Assembly (NCBI GenBank): GCA_030595485.1
Contig: JAUVDE010000022.1
Coordinates: forward strand, 1 to 16,628
From: Draconibacterium sp.
GTDB lineage: Bacteria; Bacteroidota; Bacteroidia; Bacteroidales; Prolixibacteraceae
Reading direction: 5' to 3'
Length of the DNA stretch: 16,628 nt
The translations under genes were made by a program, and so were the position numbers. Shown in pieces: positions 1 through 7,042 of the stretch (position 1 is the first letter of the stretch; each line of letters begins with the position of its first letter). The notes beneath the pieces are model-generated. The model did not search any database. It saw only the letters and a program-made list of their open reading frames with translations, and was not told the DNA's origin.

Positions 1-46
1 TTGCAACTGAAAACATTAAGATTGCTATCAATACAAAATTCTTCAT
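1..46 (-). CDS. Start of an exported protein (partial, runs off the left edge)
   Basis: Reading leftward from an ATG at 46-44, the visible codons give MKNFVLIAILMFSVA: a lysine followed by a hydrophobic run, which is the beginning of an N-terminal signal peptide. Only 15 residues are visible, so the product cannot be named. It lies downstream of the GH20 gene on the same strand, but a strong terminator separates them, so it probably has its own promoter in the roughly 100 bases between. An exported or lipoprotein product is the only inference made. Confidence 0.5.
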   Translation of the reverse strand, partial: MKNFVLIAILMFSVA

Positions 47-66
47 GACGTTTTTTTTATTTTAGT

Positions 67-74
67 GAAAGTTA
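67..74 (-). promoter_or_regulatory. Possible -7 box for the left-edge gene
   Basis: On the minus strand this reads TAACTTTC, close to the Bacteroidota -7 consensus TAnnTTTG, about 20 bases before the ATG at 46. A TTG lies 16 bases upstream of it, slightly closer than the usual 19-21 bases for a -33 box. This is a weak call based on pattern only. Confidence 0.2.
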
Positions 75-150
75 CAACTATTCGTTTATTCAATAACTTC
101 ATTTTTAATATTTTGTTTAACACATCTTCCAAAAAGCGTGCCGTCTAAAT

Positions 151-179
151 TAAAAAAGGGATACAAAATGCATCCCTTT
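151..179 (-). terminator. Intrinsic terminator of the GH20 gene
   Basis: AAAGGGAT (155-162) and ATCCCTTT (172-179) form a perfect 8-bp stem with a 9-base loop. Read on the minus strand, the stem is followed directly by a T-rich tract (complement of the A run at 152-157). It lies 25 bases beyond the GH20 stop codon. Confidence 0.8.
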
Positions 180-204
180 ATGTTAAACTATGTTAAGTGT
201 ATTT

Positions 205-1791
205 TTACTGCTTATGATTTCTGTAATTAATACCAAGTTTATCCAAACGCAAATAATCTGTTTCCAATCGTTTTTCAAAATCTTTAAAATCTTTAAGTTT
301 CTTAGGAGTCCAGGCAACTTCTGCCTGCGCTTGTAAACGAGGTAAAAGCATGTATTCTGCCTTTTTTGTAGTGGCTACATATTCAGTCCAAAGGTTGGTT
401 TGTACACCAAGAACATATTTGGCTTCTTCAGCGTTTAGTGCTTCAGGAATAGGCTCGTAACTGTACACTTTTTGTACAGGCAAAAAACCACCAATTGCCA
501 ATGGTTCTTTATCTTTATCACGACTTTGGTAGTGGTCAATATACATATGCGAGTTTGGGCTCATTACGACTTCATGTTTTTGTTTGGCAGCTTCAATTCC
601 ACCTTTTTCACCACGCCAGCTCATTACTGTAGCCTCAGGTGCTAAACCGCCTTCTAGAATCTCATCCCAACCAATCAGGCGCCGTCCTTTAGAACTTAAG
701 TATTTATCCATGCGGGTAATAAACCAACTTTGTAACTCGTGTTCATCTTCCAAACCATTTTCTTTAATTCGCTTCTGACAGGCATCGCATTGTTTCCAGG
801 CATCTTTTGGGCACTCATCTCCACCAATGTGTATAAATTCTGAAGGGAATATGTCAAGTACTTCGTCTAACACATTTTGTAAAAATTCGAATGTCTCTTC
901 TTTTCCTGCGCAATAAACATCTTTATGAACACCCCAAACTCCAGTAACTTCGTAAGGTCCACCTGTGCAACCAAGGTTCGGATAAGCTGCCAATACTGCC
1001 ATCGAATGTCCTGGCATTTCAATTTCCGGAACTACAGTAATATAACGTTCAGCAGCATAGCGAACGATTTCTCTACATTGATCTTGTGTGTAAAAACCAC
1101 CGTAGCCAATTCCATCCATTCCTTTGCCACTGTTGTAATGGTCTACCATGGTTTCTTCGCGCCAATGTGAAATTTCAGTAAGCAATGGATATTTTTTTAT
1201 CTCAATTCTCCAACCCTGGTCTTCGGTTAGGTGCCAGTGGAAAGTGTTTATTTTATACATGGCCAAAATATCGATGTACTTTTTAATAAAGCTTACCGGA
1301 AAAAAGTGGCGAGCAACATCTAACATATTTCCACGCCATGCAAAACGTGGTTGGTCTTTAATATCCAAACAAGGAATTGCGAGTGAAGTATTAGTGGCTT
1401 CGACAGGCAAAAGTTGCTTCAACGATTGCAAACCATAAAATAAACCATTGGCTGATGAAGCGGTAATTACAATTGCATCTGTTTCTACTTTAAGTAAATA
1501 GCCCTCTTTGCCTAGATCTAAACTACTGATAATTTTGAAGCTTATTGAATTGCCATCAGCATTTTCGGTCGCTTCAAAACCATAAACAGTTTCTAGGTAA
1601 TCGTTAAAAAACTGCGCAATTCTACTTATTTCAATATTGTTGGTATCGTAGTTTATACTACTTGTTGCATTTAGCGTAAAGTTGCCATCTTTAAGATGCA
1701 TTTCAGCAGGTTTCGGAATTATAGAAATTTGCTGTGCCGATACACTTGCTGCAAAAATTAACAGAAATGCGAGATGAATTAGTCGTTTCAT
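205..1791 (-). CDS. Secreted beta-N-acetylhexosaminidase, glycoside hydrolase family 20
   Basis: Exo-enzyme that removes terminal beta-linked GlcNAc or GalNAc by substrate-assisted catalysis. Residues 1-19 are a signal peptide (charged start, hydrophobic core, SVSA before QQ), so it acts in the periplasm or outside the cell. A GH20b-type domain starts at about residue 21 (ISIIPKPAE). The TIM-barrel catalytic domain spans about 148-500. It has HWHLTEDQGW at 185-194, the family signature HIGGDE at 321-326 with the catalytic pair D325-E326, GWDEILEGG at 374-382 and an NLWTEY motif near 466. At 528 residues it is a compact GH20 without accessory C-terminal modules. It is monocistronic: a terminator follows and a divergent gene lies upstream. 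The natural substrate (chitin oligomers, glycans or peptidoglycan fragments) cannot be read from context. Family assignment is very secure. Confidence 0.96.
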   Translation of the reverse strand: MKRLIHLAFLLIFAASVSAQQISIIPKPAEMHLKDGNFTLNATSSINYDTNNIEISRIAQFFNDYLETVYGFEATENADGNSISFKIISSLDLGKEGYLLKVETDAIVITASSANGLFYGLQSLKQLLPVEATNTSLAIPCLDIKDQPRFAWRGNMLDVARHFFPVSFIKKYIDILAMYKINTFHWHLTEDQGWRIEIKKYPLLTEISHWREETMVDHYNSGKGMDGIGYGGFYTQDQCREIVRYAAERYITVVPEIEMPGHSMAVLAAYPNLGCTGGPYEVTGVWGVHKDVYCAGKEETFEFLQNVLDEVLDIFPSEFIHIGGDECPKDAWKQCDACQKRIKENGLEDEHELQSWFITRMDKYLSSKGRRLIGWDEILEGGLAPEATVMSWRGEKGGIEAAKQKHEVVMSPNSHMYIDHYQSRDKDKEPLAIGGFLPVQKVYSYEPIPEALNAEEAKYVLGVQTNLWTEYVATTKKAEYMLLPRLQAQAEVAWTPKKLKDFKDFEKRLETDYLRLDKLGINYRNHKQ

Positions 1792-1820
1792 TTTGATAGT
1801 TTTAAATATTATTTATAAAC

Positions 1821-1829
1821 GCGAAAGTA
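1821..1829 (-). promoter_or_regulatory. Probable -7 box for the GH20 gene
   Basis: On the minus strand this reads TACTTTCGC, a common form of the Bacteroidota -7 element (TAnnTTTG). It predicts a transcription start about 20-25 bases before the GH20 ATG. No clear TTTG was found at the -33 distance, only T-rich sequence, so confidence is limited. Confidence 0.35.
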
Positions 1830-1830
1830 A

Positions 1831-1839
1831 TATCTTTTG
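1831..1839 (+). promoter_or_regulatory. Possible -7 box for the B3/4-acyltransferase pair
   Basis: TATCTTTTG resembles the TAnnTTTG -7 element with one extra T, about 54 bases upstream of the ATG at 1893. It sits back to back with the box proposed for the divergent GH20 gene. No -33 TTTG is evident. Confidence 0.25.
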
Positions 1840-1892
1840 TAAAATATTAAAAAGAAATTAAGTTAATTGTAAATAATTAACGATTAAAGTCT

Positions 1893-2552
1893 ATGAAGGA
1901 AATTAGAATCTGCACAACTTTAAGTGCTAAAATTGATGGATTACAATTGTTGTGCATTGAATGTGATGTTCAGTTTCAGGAAATAAATAAAGAGTTGTGG
2001 GCTGAGATTCAGCAAAAGGTACTGGATATAAATACGGAACTAAAAGTTGACGCAATTAGTAAATTACCTGCCATTGCAGCTTCGCGAAGAGCCTATAAAC
2101 TTTGTGGAAAAGATCCCGCTCGTTACCGATTATCGGCTGAAGCACTTTTGCGACGTGTGCTAAAACGTAAGGAAATTTATCAAGTTAATAATGTAGTCGA
2201 TTTGCTGAATTTAGTATCTATTACAAGCGGATTTTCGATTGGTGGTTACGATGCTGATAAAATTGATGGTAGTGTAGAATTTGGTATTGGAGAAAAAGAT
2301 GAACCTTACGAAGGAATTGGAAGGGGGGTATTAAATATTGAATTTATGCCTGTGTTCAGGGATGAGAAGAGTGCATTTGGAACGGCCACCAGCGACTCGG
2401 TTCGAACATGTGTTACAAACAAAACCACACGCTTTTTAATGATTATTATCCAATATGGTGCATCTTCATTATCTTTGGCCGCCGAAATAGCAGTTGAGCT
2501 ATTGAAAAAGTATGCTGCTGCTACCAATATCGAAATAAAAAATAATAAATAG
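1893..2552 (+). CDS. B3/4 tRNA-binding-domain protein (phenylalanyl-tRNA synthetase beta-like domain)
   Basis: The 219-residue protein matches the stand-alone B3/4 domain family (COG3382 type), related to the editing-domain fold of the PheRS beta subunit. The typical core is visible from about residue 65: SRRAYKLCGKDPARYRLSAE, then LLRRVL, then VNNVVDLLNLVS at about 101-112 and GFSIGGYDADKI at about 115-126. There is no synthetase catalytic domain and no signal peptide, so it is cytoplasmic. Members are suspected to act on mischarged aminoacyl-tRNA or small amino-acid substrates, but that is family-level inference. The stop codon is followed after 1 base by the acyltransferase ATG, so the two genes are almost certainly co-transcribed. 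Confidence 0.85.
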   Translation: MKEIRICTTLSAKIDGLQLLCIECDVQFQEINKELWAEIQQKVLDINTELKVDAISKLPAIAASRRAYKLCGKDPARYRLSAEALLRRVLKRKEIYQVNNVVDLLNLVSITSGFSIGGYDADKIDGSVEFGIGEKDEPYEGIGRGVLNIEFMPVFRDEKSAFGTATSDSVRTCVTNKTTRFLMIIIQYGASSLSLAAEIAVELLKKYAAATNIEIKNNK

Positions 2553-2553
2553 A

Positions 2554-3105
2554 ATGAAGGGATTTTCGAAATTTCTATTGAAAATTTTAGGATGGAAAGA
2601 GATTGGTGGAGTTGCACCCGAAAATAAGTGTATTATTATTGGTGCACCTCATACAAGTGCCTGGGATTTTGTTATTTCCTGGTTGCATTATGCATCGGTT
2701 GGCGGAAAGGCAAATACGCTAATTAAAAAAGAATTTTTCTTTTGGCCCGCTGGCTATTTTCTTCGAAAAATGGGTGGTCTGCCCATCGACCGTTCAAAAG
2801 GAGCAAATGTAATTCGACAAACAATTCAATTGATTAATGAAAACGACAGAGTGCATTTAGCACTAACACCTGAAGGGACACGCCGATTTACCCAGAAATG
2901 GAAAGGTGGTTTTCATATAATTGCCAAAGAAACAGGTATTCCGGTTTATTTAGGTCGCTTCGATTGGGGGAGGAAAGAAGTGTCTATTGGCGAGAAATTG
3001 GAACTTAGCGACAATGCACAAGCTGATATTAGGCGTATGAAAGATTACTACCGCGAAAAAGAGATAAAAGGTAGATTTCCTGAGTTGTTTACCACCGATT
3101 ATTAA
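2554..3105 (+). CDS. PlsC-like lysophospholipid/glycerol acyltransferase (short form)
   Basis: This is a member of the 1-acylglycerol-3-phosphate acyltransferase superfamily, which transfers an acyl chain to a lysophospholipid-type acceptor at the inner membrane. The catalytic HX4D motif is H33-TSAW-D38. The second block is GLPIDRS at 75-81 and the third is LTPEGTR at 104-110, all in the normal order. At 183 residues it is shorter than classical PlsC and has no obvious transmembrane helix, resembling the small acyltransferases common in Bacteroidota. It starts 1 base after the B3/4 gene, which implies translational coupling. Its 3' end faces the DUF5686 gene across 3 bases. Whether it is the housekeeping PlsC or a paralogue with another acceptor cannot be decided here. 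Confidence 0.87.
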   Translation: MKGFSKFLLKILGWKEIGGVAPENKCIIIGAPHTSAWDFVISWLHYASVGGKANTLIKKEFFFWPAGYFLRKMGGLPIDRSKGANVIRQTIQLINENDRVHLALTPEGTRRFTQKWKGGFHIIAKETGIPVYLGRFDWGRKEVSIGEKLELSDNAQADIRRMKDYYREKEIKGRFPELFTTDY

Positions 3106-3108
3106 GTC

Positions 3109-5778
3109 CTATTCAAAAGGTGAGATTGATATTTTGAATGAAACACTTTCAAAATCGCTACCCTTAAAGCCGGTGAAAACACCAATATTTCCTACAAAAA
3201 ACAAACTATTTAAGCTGTAACCCACTTCCCAATAGTTTTCAAATGCAGGGGTTGTTAAGTAATTCATATGAAAACTTTCGCTCCAGGTTTTTTTGTTGAT
3301 AATTGAAAAGTAACGCAACAACAAATATTCTGTGCGGTAATCGGCACTAATATTTAAATAGCTGTCGTTGGTGCTAAATTCGTAATCGTTAATGTTTTGT
3401 AGTGTATTCGTAAACGTTTTCATGTCAACCAAAATTTCAGAAGTTCGGAAATGTTTGAATTGCGAAAAATGCATTTGGTCGTTACTAAAGAAATATCCCG
3501 CATTTAAACGCCAATCGATACCAACACTTGGCGAAATATTAGCCTGCTGGTGAAAGTTAAAGGCAATTTGACTAAAGTCGGAAACTGAGTTAAAAACATC
3601 AGGTAATCCTTGTTTAAAGGAAAGCCCCATTGAATAATAGTCGTCAATAAATAAAAAGGGCGATTCGTCGAGCCAGGGTTTACGTTGTCGTTTGCGGTAA
3701 TTTAACCCCAAAACGTAGGTGAAACTTTTTTGCTCCAGCAAAACCGCATCGTCTTTTGCATATCCTTTGGGCACGTTCGACGAAAATTCTTTATTGTCCG
3801 ACAGAAGATAATCGACACTATTCTCTAAAGGATAAAAGTGGTCGTAATCGACATTTGCCCTTAGAGTTAAATTCTTTTTAAAACGCTGTGTTACTTTAAA
3901 TCGGTAAAAATTACTTTCGTATAACTTCATGTAATTCTCGCCAAAAAACCACGAACTAATTGCGTTTACCGGAGGTGTAATTCCATAATTAAGGCCTTTA
4001 AAGTCGTAGCTCATTTTACCTGCAGATAATCCAAGAGTATTGTTTTTTGCCAACACATTTACCAAATTAGGATTTATCTCCCAAAACATGGCTTTGCGGT
4101 TAAAGGCATAACCGGCTTTTGCATTAATACCCACATGCGCTTTATCAGGTAAAATATAACGGAAACGTAGTGTTTGTCGGTATTTGTAACCATCAACTGT
4201 ATTGTAATCGAAGTTTTCAGTAGTTAAAAGTCCATCGTAGCCTAAACGAATTAACGAGTCTTTAACTAAATCAGATGTTCCAAATGCAAATTTCGACCAT
4301 TTATTTTTCTTTCGATTTACTTTGTCTTCAGCCGAAAGAGAGTCTTTATCAGCCGTTTCTATTCGAACAATTGAATCGGCAAAATGGTAGCTTTGTAACT
4401 CTGCCGGAGTTAACGGAATGGCACGCATGGTATCCCATTCAATAGTAATCAGCGAATCTTTTTTATCCTCAATTTTGTAGGTGTTGGAATTTGCTTTTAC
4501 AATGGTAGAATCGTTGTACTGTTCCTTTAAAATTTTACGATTTAACCGGGAAACCTTTTTTACATCTGCATTACTTAGCTGTTCTTTCGCATGAATTACA
4601 GCTACTTCTTTACTTAATGCTTTTTCTTTTTCGCCTGCTACTCGTGCCTCTGGCATTTCTCCATTTACTTTTCCAGCTATAATTTCCTGAGCAATAGTTT
4701 CCTGGTAATTATCAACAATCGAATCGTATTTTACCGAAGCTCCATAATAGAAATTTCCACGCAAACCCAGCATCGAAACGTTTCCGGTAATATTGTACGA
4801 AACGGGTAGCCAATTACCACCGCCTAAATTCTCAAACTGCTGTTTCAATCTCATGTTAAAAAACTCGAAGCTCGATTTAAAATCCATGTTATATACACAC
4901 CACAGCTTATCAACAATGTATATAAAACCATCCAACAACTCATCGCTTTTACGTTTCGGAGTAACTTTAATTTTAAATACATCAAAATCGCCAACAGTTA
5001 TGTAACCTTCGTACTCAAAATTGTAATGTTTAAGGGCCATTGACGAAAGGGGAGAAATCGTCTGAAAAGGGCGTTCTTCGTATATACTAGTTGTAATTAA
5101 ACCCATAACCGGCGGTTCGTCGAAACCCACCAACGAGGTTTTTTTACTAATTACTTTTTGGTCGTAAGTATTAGGGTAATCGTAAGCGATTTTGTTTTGC
5201 GATTCTATAACATAAGTGACATTCTCCTTAAAATAGTCCTTTAGTTTTTTTCCATCATCCATCTCAATCTTATTTTGATAGAGTTTTGGAATATTGGTAA
5301 ATTCAAAGTTGCTTTTTATGTATAAATCGGCTGTGTAATGCTTTATCTTTTTTCGATAATACGGCGCTTTAGCCATCGCTTTTCGCATAATGAAATACGA
5401 GGCATCTTCTTTTCCCGGAAATATTTTTACTTCCTTAATTTCAAAAGACTGAGTTTGTAATACAATTGGCAAAAACAAACTGTCGCTTTGTAGTGTAACG
5501 CTTTTGTTTACTTGATGATAACCCATTGAACGAATGGTTAAACTATAGGTTCCTTTAGGCAATTGAAGCTGAAAATTACCATCGATGTTAGAGGTGGTTC
5601 CTTCTTTAGTCTCAGCAATAAAAATCGTTGCGTATGGAATAGCTTGGTTTTGTTCGTCACTAATTTGACCAGAAATGACTTGAGCCGAAGACCAGATACT
5701 TAATAAAATAAAAAGAAATGTTAAATAAACTTTGTGCAATCTTACAATTGAAAATTGAAAGTTAATCAGTGTCAGCAT
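3109..5778 (-). CDS. DUF5686 family outer-membrane protein with carboxypeptidase-regulatory-like domain
   Basis: The 889-residue envelope protein has a hydrophobic export signal at about 17-32 (LTFLFILLSIWSSAQ). A CarboxypepD_reg-like beta-sandwich follows at about 35-110, with the typical VISGQISDEQNQAIPYATIF start and GTYSLTIRSMGYH. The long DUF5686 region fills the rest. The last 400 residues alternate short aromatic-rich strands with polar turns and end in SISPFE, consistent with an outer-membrane beta-barrel. The front domain is the same kind that precedes the plug in many SusC-like transporters, but no SusD partner is present. The annotated ATG leaves an unusually long polar stretch (about 16 residues) before the hydrophobic core, so a start nearer the LHKVYLTF segment is possible. 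Molecular function is unknown. It is 72 bases downstream of the rhodanese gene and may share its transcript. Confidence 0.85.
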   Translation of the reverse strand: MLTLINFQFSIVRLHKVYLTFLFILLSIWSSAQVISGQISDEQNQAIPYATIFIAETKEGTTSNIDGNFQLQLPKGTYSLTIRSMGYHQVNKSVTLQSDSLFLPIVLQTQSFEIKEVKIFPGKEDASYFIMRKAMAKAPYYRKKIKHYTADLYIKSNFEFTNIPKLYQNKIEMDDGKKLKDYFKENVTYVIESQNKIAYDYPNTYDQKVISKKTSLVGFDEPPVMGLITTSIYEERPFQTISPLSSMALKHYNFEYEGYITVGDFDVFKIKVTPKRKSDELLDGFIYIVDKLWCVYNMDFKSSFEFFNMRLKQQFENLGGGNWLPVSYNITGNVSMLGLRGNFYYGASVKYDSIVDNYQETIAQEIIAGKVNGEMPEARVAGEKEKALSKEVAVIHAKEQLSNADVKKVSRLNRKILKEQYNDSTIVKANSNTYKIEDKKDSLITIEWDTMRAIPLTPAELQSYHFADSIVRIETADKDSLSAEDKVNRKKNKWSKFAFGTSDLVKDSLIRLGYDGLLTTENFDYNTVDGYKYRQTLRFRYILPDKAHVGINAKAGYAFNRKAMFWEINPNLVNVLAKNNTLGLSAGKMSYDFKGLNYGITPPVNAISSWFFGENYMKLYESNFYRFKVTQRFKKNLTLRANVDYDHFYPLENSVDYLLSDNKEFSSNVPKGYAKDDAVLLEQKSFTYVLGLNYRKRQRKPWLDESPFLFIDDYYSMGLSFKQGLPDVFNSVSDFSQIAFNFHQQANISPSVGIDWRLNAGYFFSNDQMHFSQFKHFRTSEILVDMKTFTNTLQNINDYEFSTNDSYLNISADYRTEYLLLRYFSIINKKTWSESFHMNYLTTPAFENYWEVGYSLNSLFFVGNIGVFTGFKGSDFESVSFKISISPFE

Positions 5779-5850
5779 ATCATGTTTTTGTTTTCATATG
5801 CAAGTAAGGGAAAAATGAAACCATGAAAAAGAATATTCTGTTAAAAACAA

Positions 5851-6816
5851 CTAATGTTTAACAATAAGTTTTTTCGAATAAGTCCGCTCTCCAGCTTGTA
5901 TTCTAACAATATGAACTCCCTGTGATAATTTAGAAATATTAAGTGCTTCATCTAAAACGTAATTATGTTTTTGTAATACTACTTGTCCTGCTAAATTGTA
6001 AACATAAACTGCAGTATTCGACTGAGATACAATTCCTTTAATAAATATTCTGCCATTGGCAGGATTTGGAAATATTGAAATATCATTCTTTGTAATATTA
6101 TGAATGTGAGTAGGAACTGATTGGTCAACTTTAACTTTAAATTCCAGTTGCCCACCATTACTTTCAAGTGCTATTTTAGTTGAATCGTTATTGTCATAAC
6201 CAGGTGTGTGATAAATGGAAAAAGTGTAATCTTCAGCACCTTCAATACTTATTTCAGAATTAAAATCGTGTGTAATGCTATGCTCGTCGTCTATAATAAC
6301 ACTCGTAAACTTGAGTGTGTTGTTGGCGCGGTTAGTAATGGTTATTTTAACGGTGTCCGAATTGGCTCCCTCTCTTTCTTCATGCGATACCAGCATTAAT
6401 TTAGGTGTTAAAACATTTGTTGTTGAATATTGCTTGCTTTTCCACGCATTAATTCCTCCAATCATTTCATAAACTTCTGCAAATTGTAAGTTTTGCATTT
6501 TAGTAAAGGCTCCTGCACTTCTTCCTCCCGATTTACAATGAAGTAAATATATTTTGTGTTTTGGTAAAACTGACAAACGTTGCTGAAAATCGGAGTCGCC
6601 GGTACTTCTGTTAATCGATCCTTCCAGATGATCACCAACCCATTCGCCATAAGTTCTCACATCCAAAATTACAAAATCGGGATTATCAACATTCGCTTTT
6701 ATCAAACTGTCGCACTTTTCAGGATATAGTCTTTTGTAACTATTTTGTGAATAAGATGATACACTGCACATCAAAAATAGCAGGGAAAATAGAATAGGGT
6801 AATATTTCATTTCCAT
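5851..6816 (-). CDS. Secreted rhodanese-like protein with type IX secretion sorting domain
   Basis: The domain order is a signal peptide at 1-24 (ends SSYSQ), a rhodanese domain at about 30-130, an Ig-like beta-rich linker at about 135-235, and a type A T9SS C-terminal sorting domain at about 245-321. Rhodanese evidence is DVRTYGEW at 52-59 and the active-site loop HCKSGGRS at 93-100 with the sulfur-accepting cysteine C94. Sorting-domain evidence is ISIFPNPANGRIFIKG at 246-261, YNLAGQVV, LSQGVHIVRI and a final KKLIVKH. The protein should cross both membranes and be anchored at the cell surface or released. Rhodaneses transfer sulfane sulfur, but an extracellular role is not established. Translation may begin at Met3, which gives a more typical signal peptide (MKYYPILF). 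Confidence 0.9.
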   Translation of the reverse strand: MEMKYYPILFSLLFLMCSVSSYSQNSYKRLYPEKCDSLIKANVDNPDFVILDVRTYGEWVGDHLEGSINRSTGDSDFQQRLSVLPKHKIYLLHCKSGGRSAGAFTKMQNLQFAEVYEMIGGINAWKSKQYSTTNVLTPKLMLVSHEEREGANSDTVKITITNRANNTLKFTSVIIDDEHSITHDFNSEISIEGAEDYTFSIYHTPGYDNNDSTKIALESNGGQLEFKVKVDQSVPTHIHNITKNDISIFPNPANGRIFIKGIVSQSNTAVYVYNLAGQVVLQKHNYVLDEALNISKLSQGVHIVRIQAGERTYSKKLIVKH

Positions 6817-6973
6817 AGTTTTTAATCAAGTTTTAAAGTTACAAATGATAATTATAAGTTGGGGTTTCTTAAAAACAACTTTTAACATTTTATCAAACTC
6901 CTTTATTGGCATAGGTTTCAGCGAATGTTGCTGCAAAACATATTTTTTTTAAAAAGAAATGGTTTTACATTGC

Positions 6974-6995
6974 AGCACAGTACAGGACAGTGTGG
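6974..6995. promoter_or_regulatory. Triple nACAG repeat upstream of fucI, possible regulator site
   Basis: CACAG, TACAG and GACAG lie head to tail at 6976-6990, and the block is framed by CACA (6976-6979) and TGTG (6991-6994), giving an imperfect dyad. It sits about 50 bases upstream of the fucI ATG, where a repressor or activator site could lie. There is no direct evidence of binding. The rest of the 226-base spacer between the divergent rhodanese and fucI genes shows only AT-rich sequence. Confidence 0.2.
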
Positions 6996-7042
6996 TTTTA
7001 TAACACGTAAAATTAGTATCAATAAACTAAAATAATAAAGTA

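Noticed and set aside
4793..5005. Small open frames lying opposite or inside the large genes (for example 4793-5005, 7380-7604, 14985-15242).
   Set aside because: They are antisense or out-of-frame shadows of strongly supported genes, with no recognisable domains.
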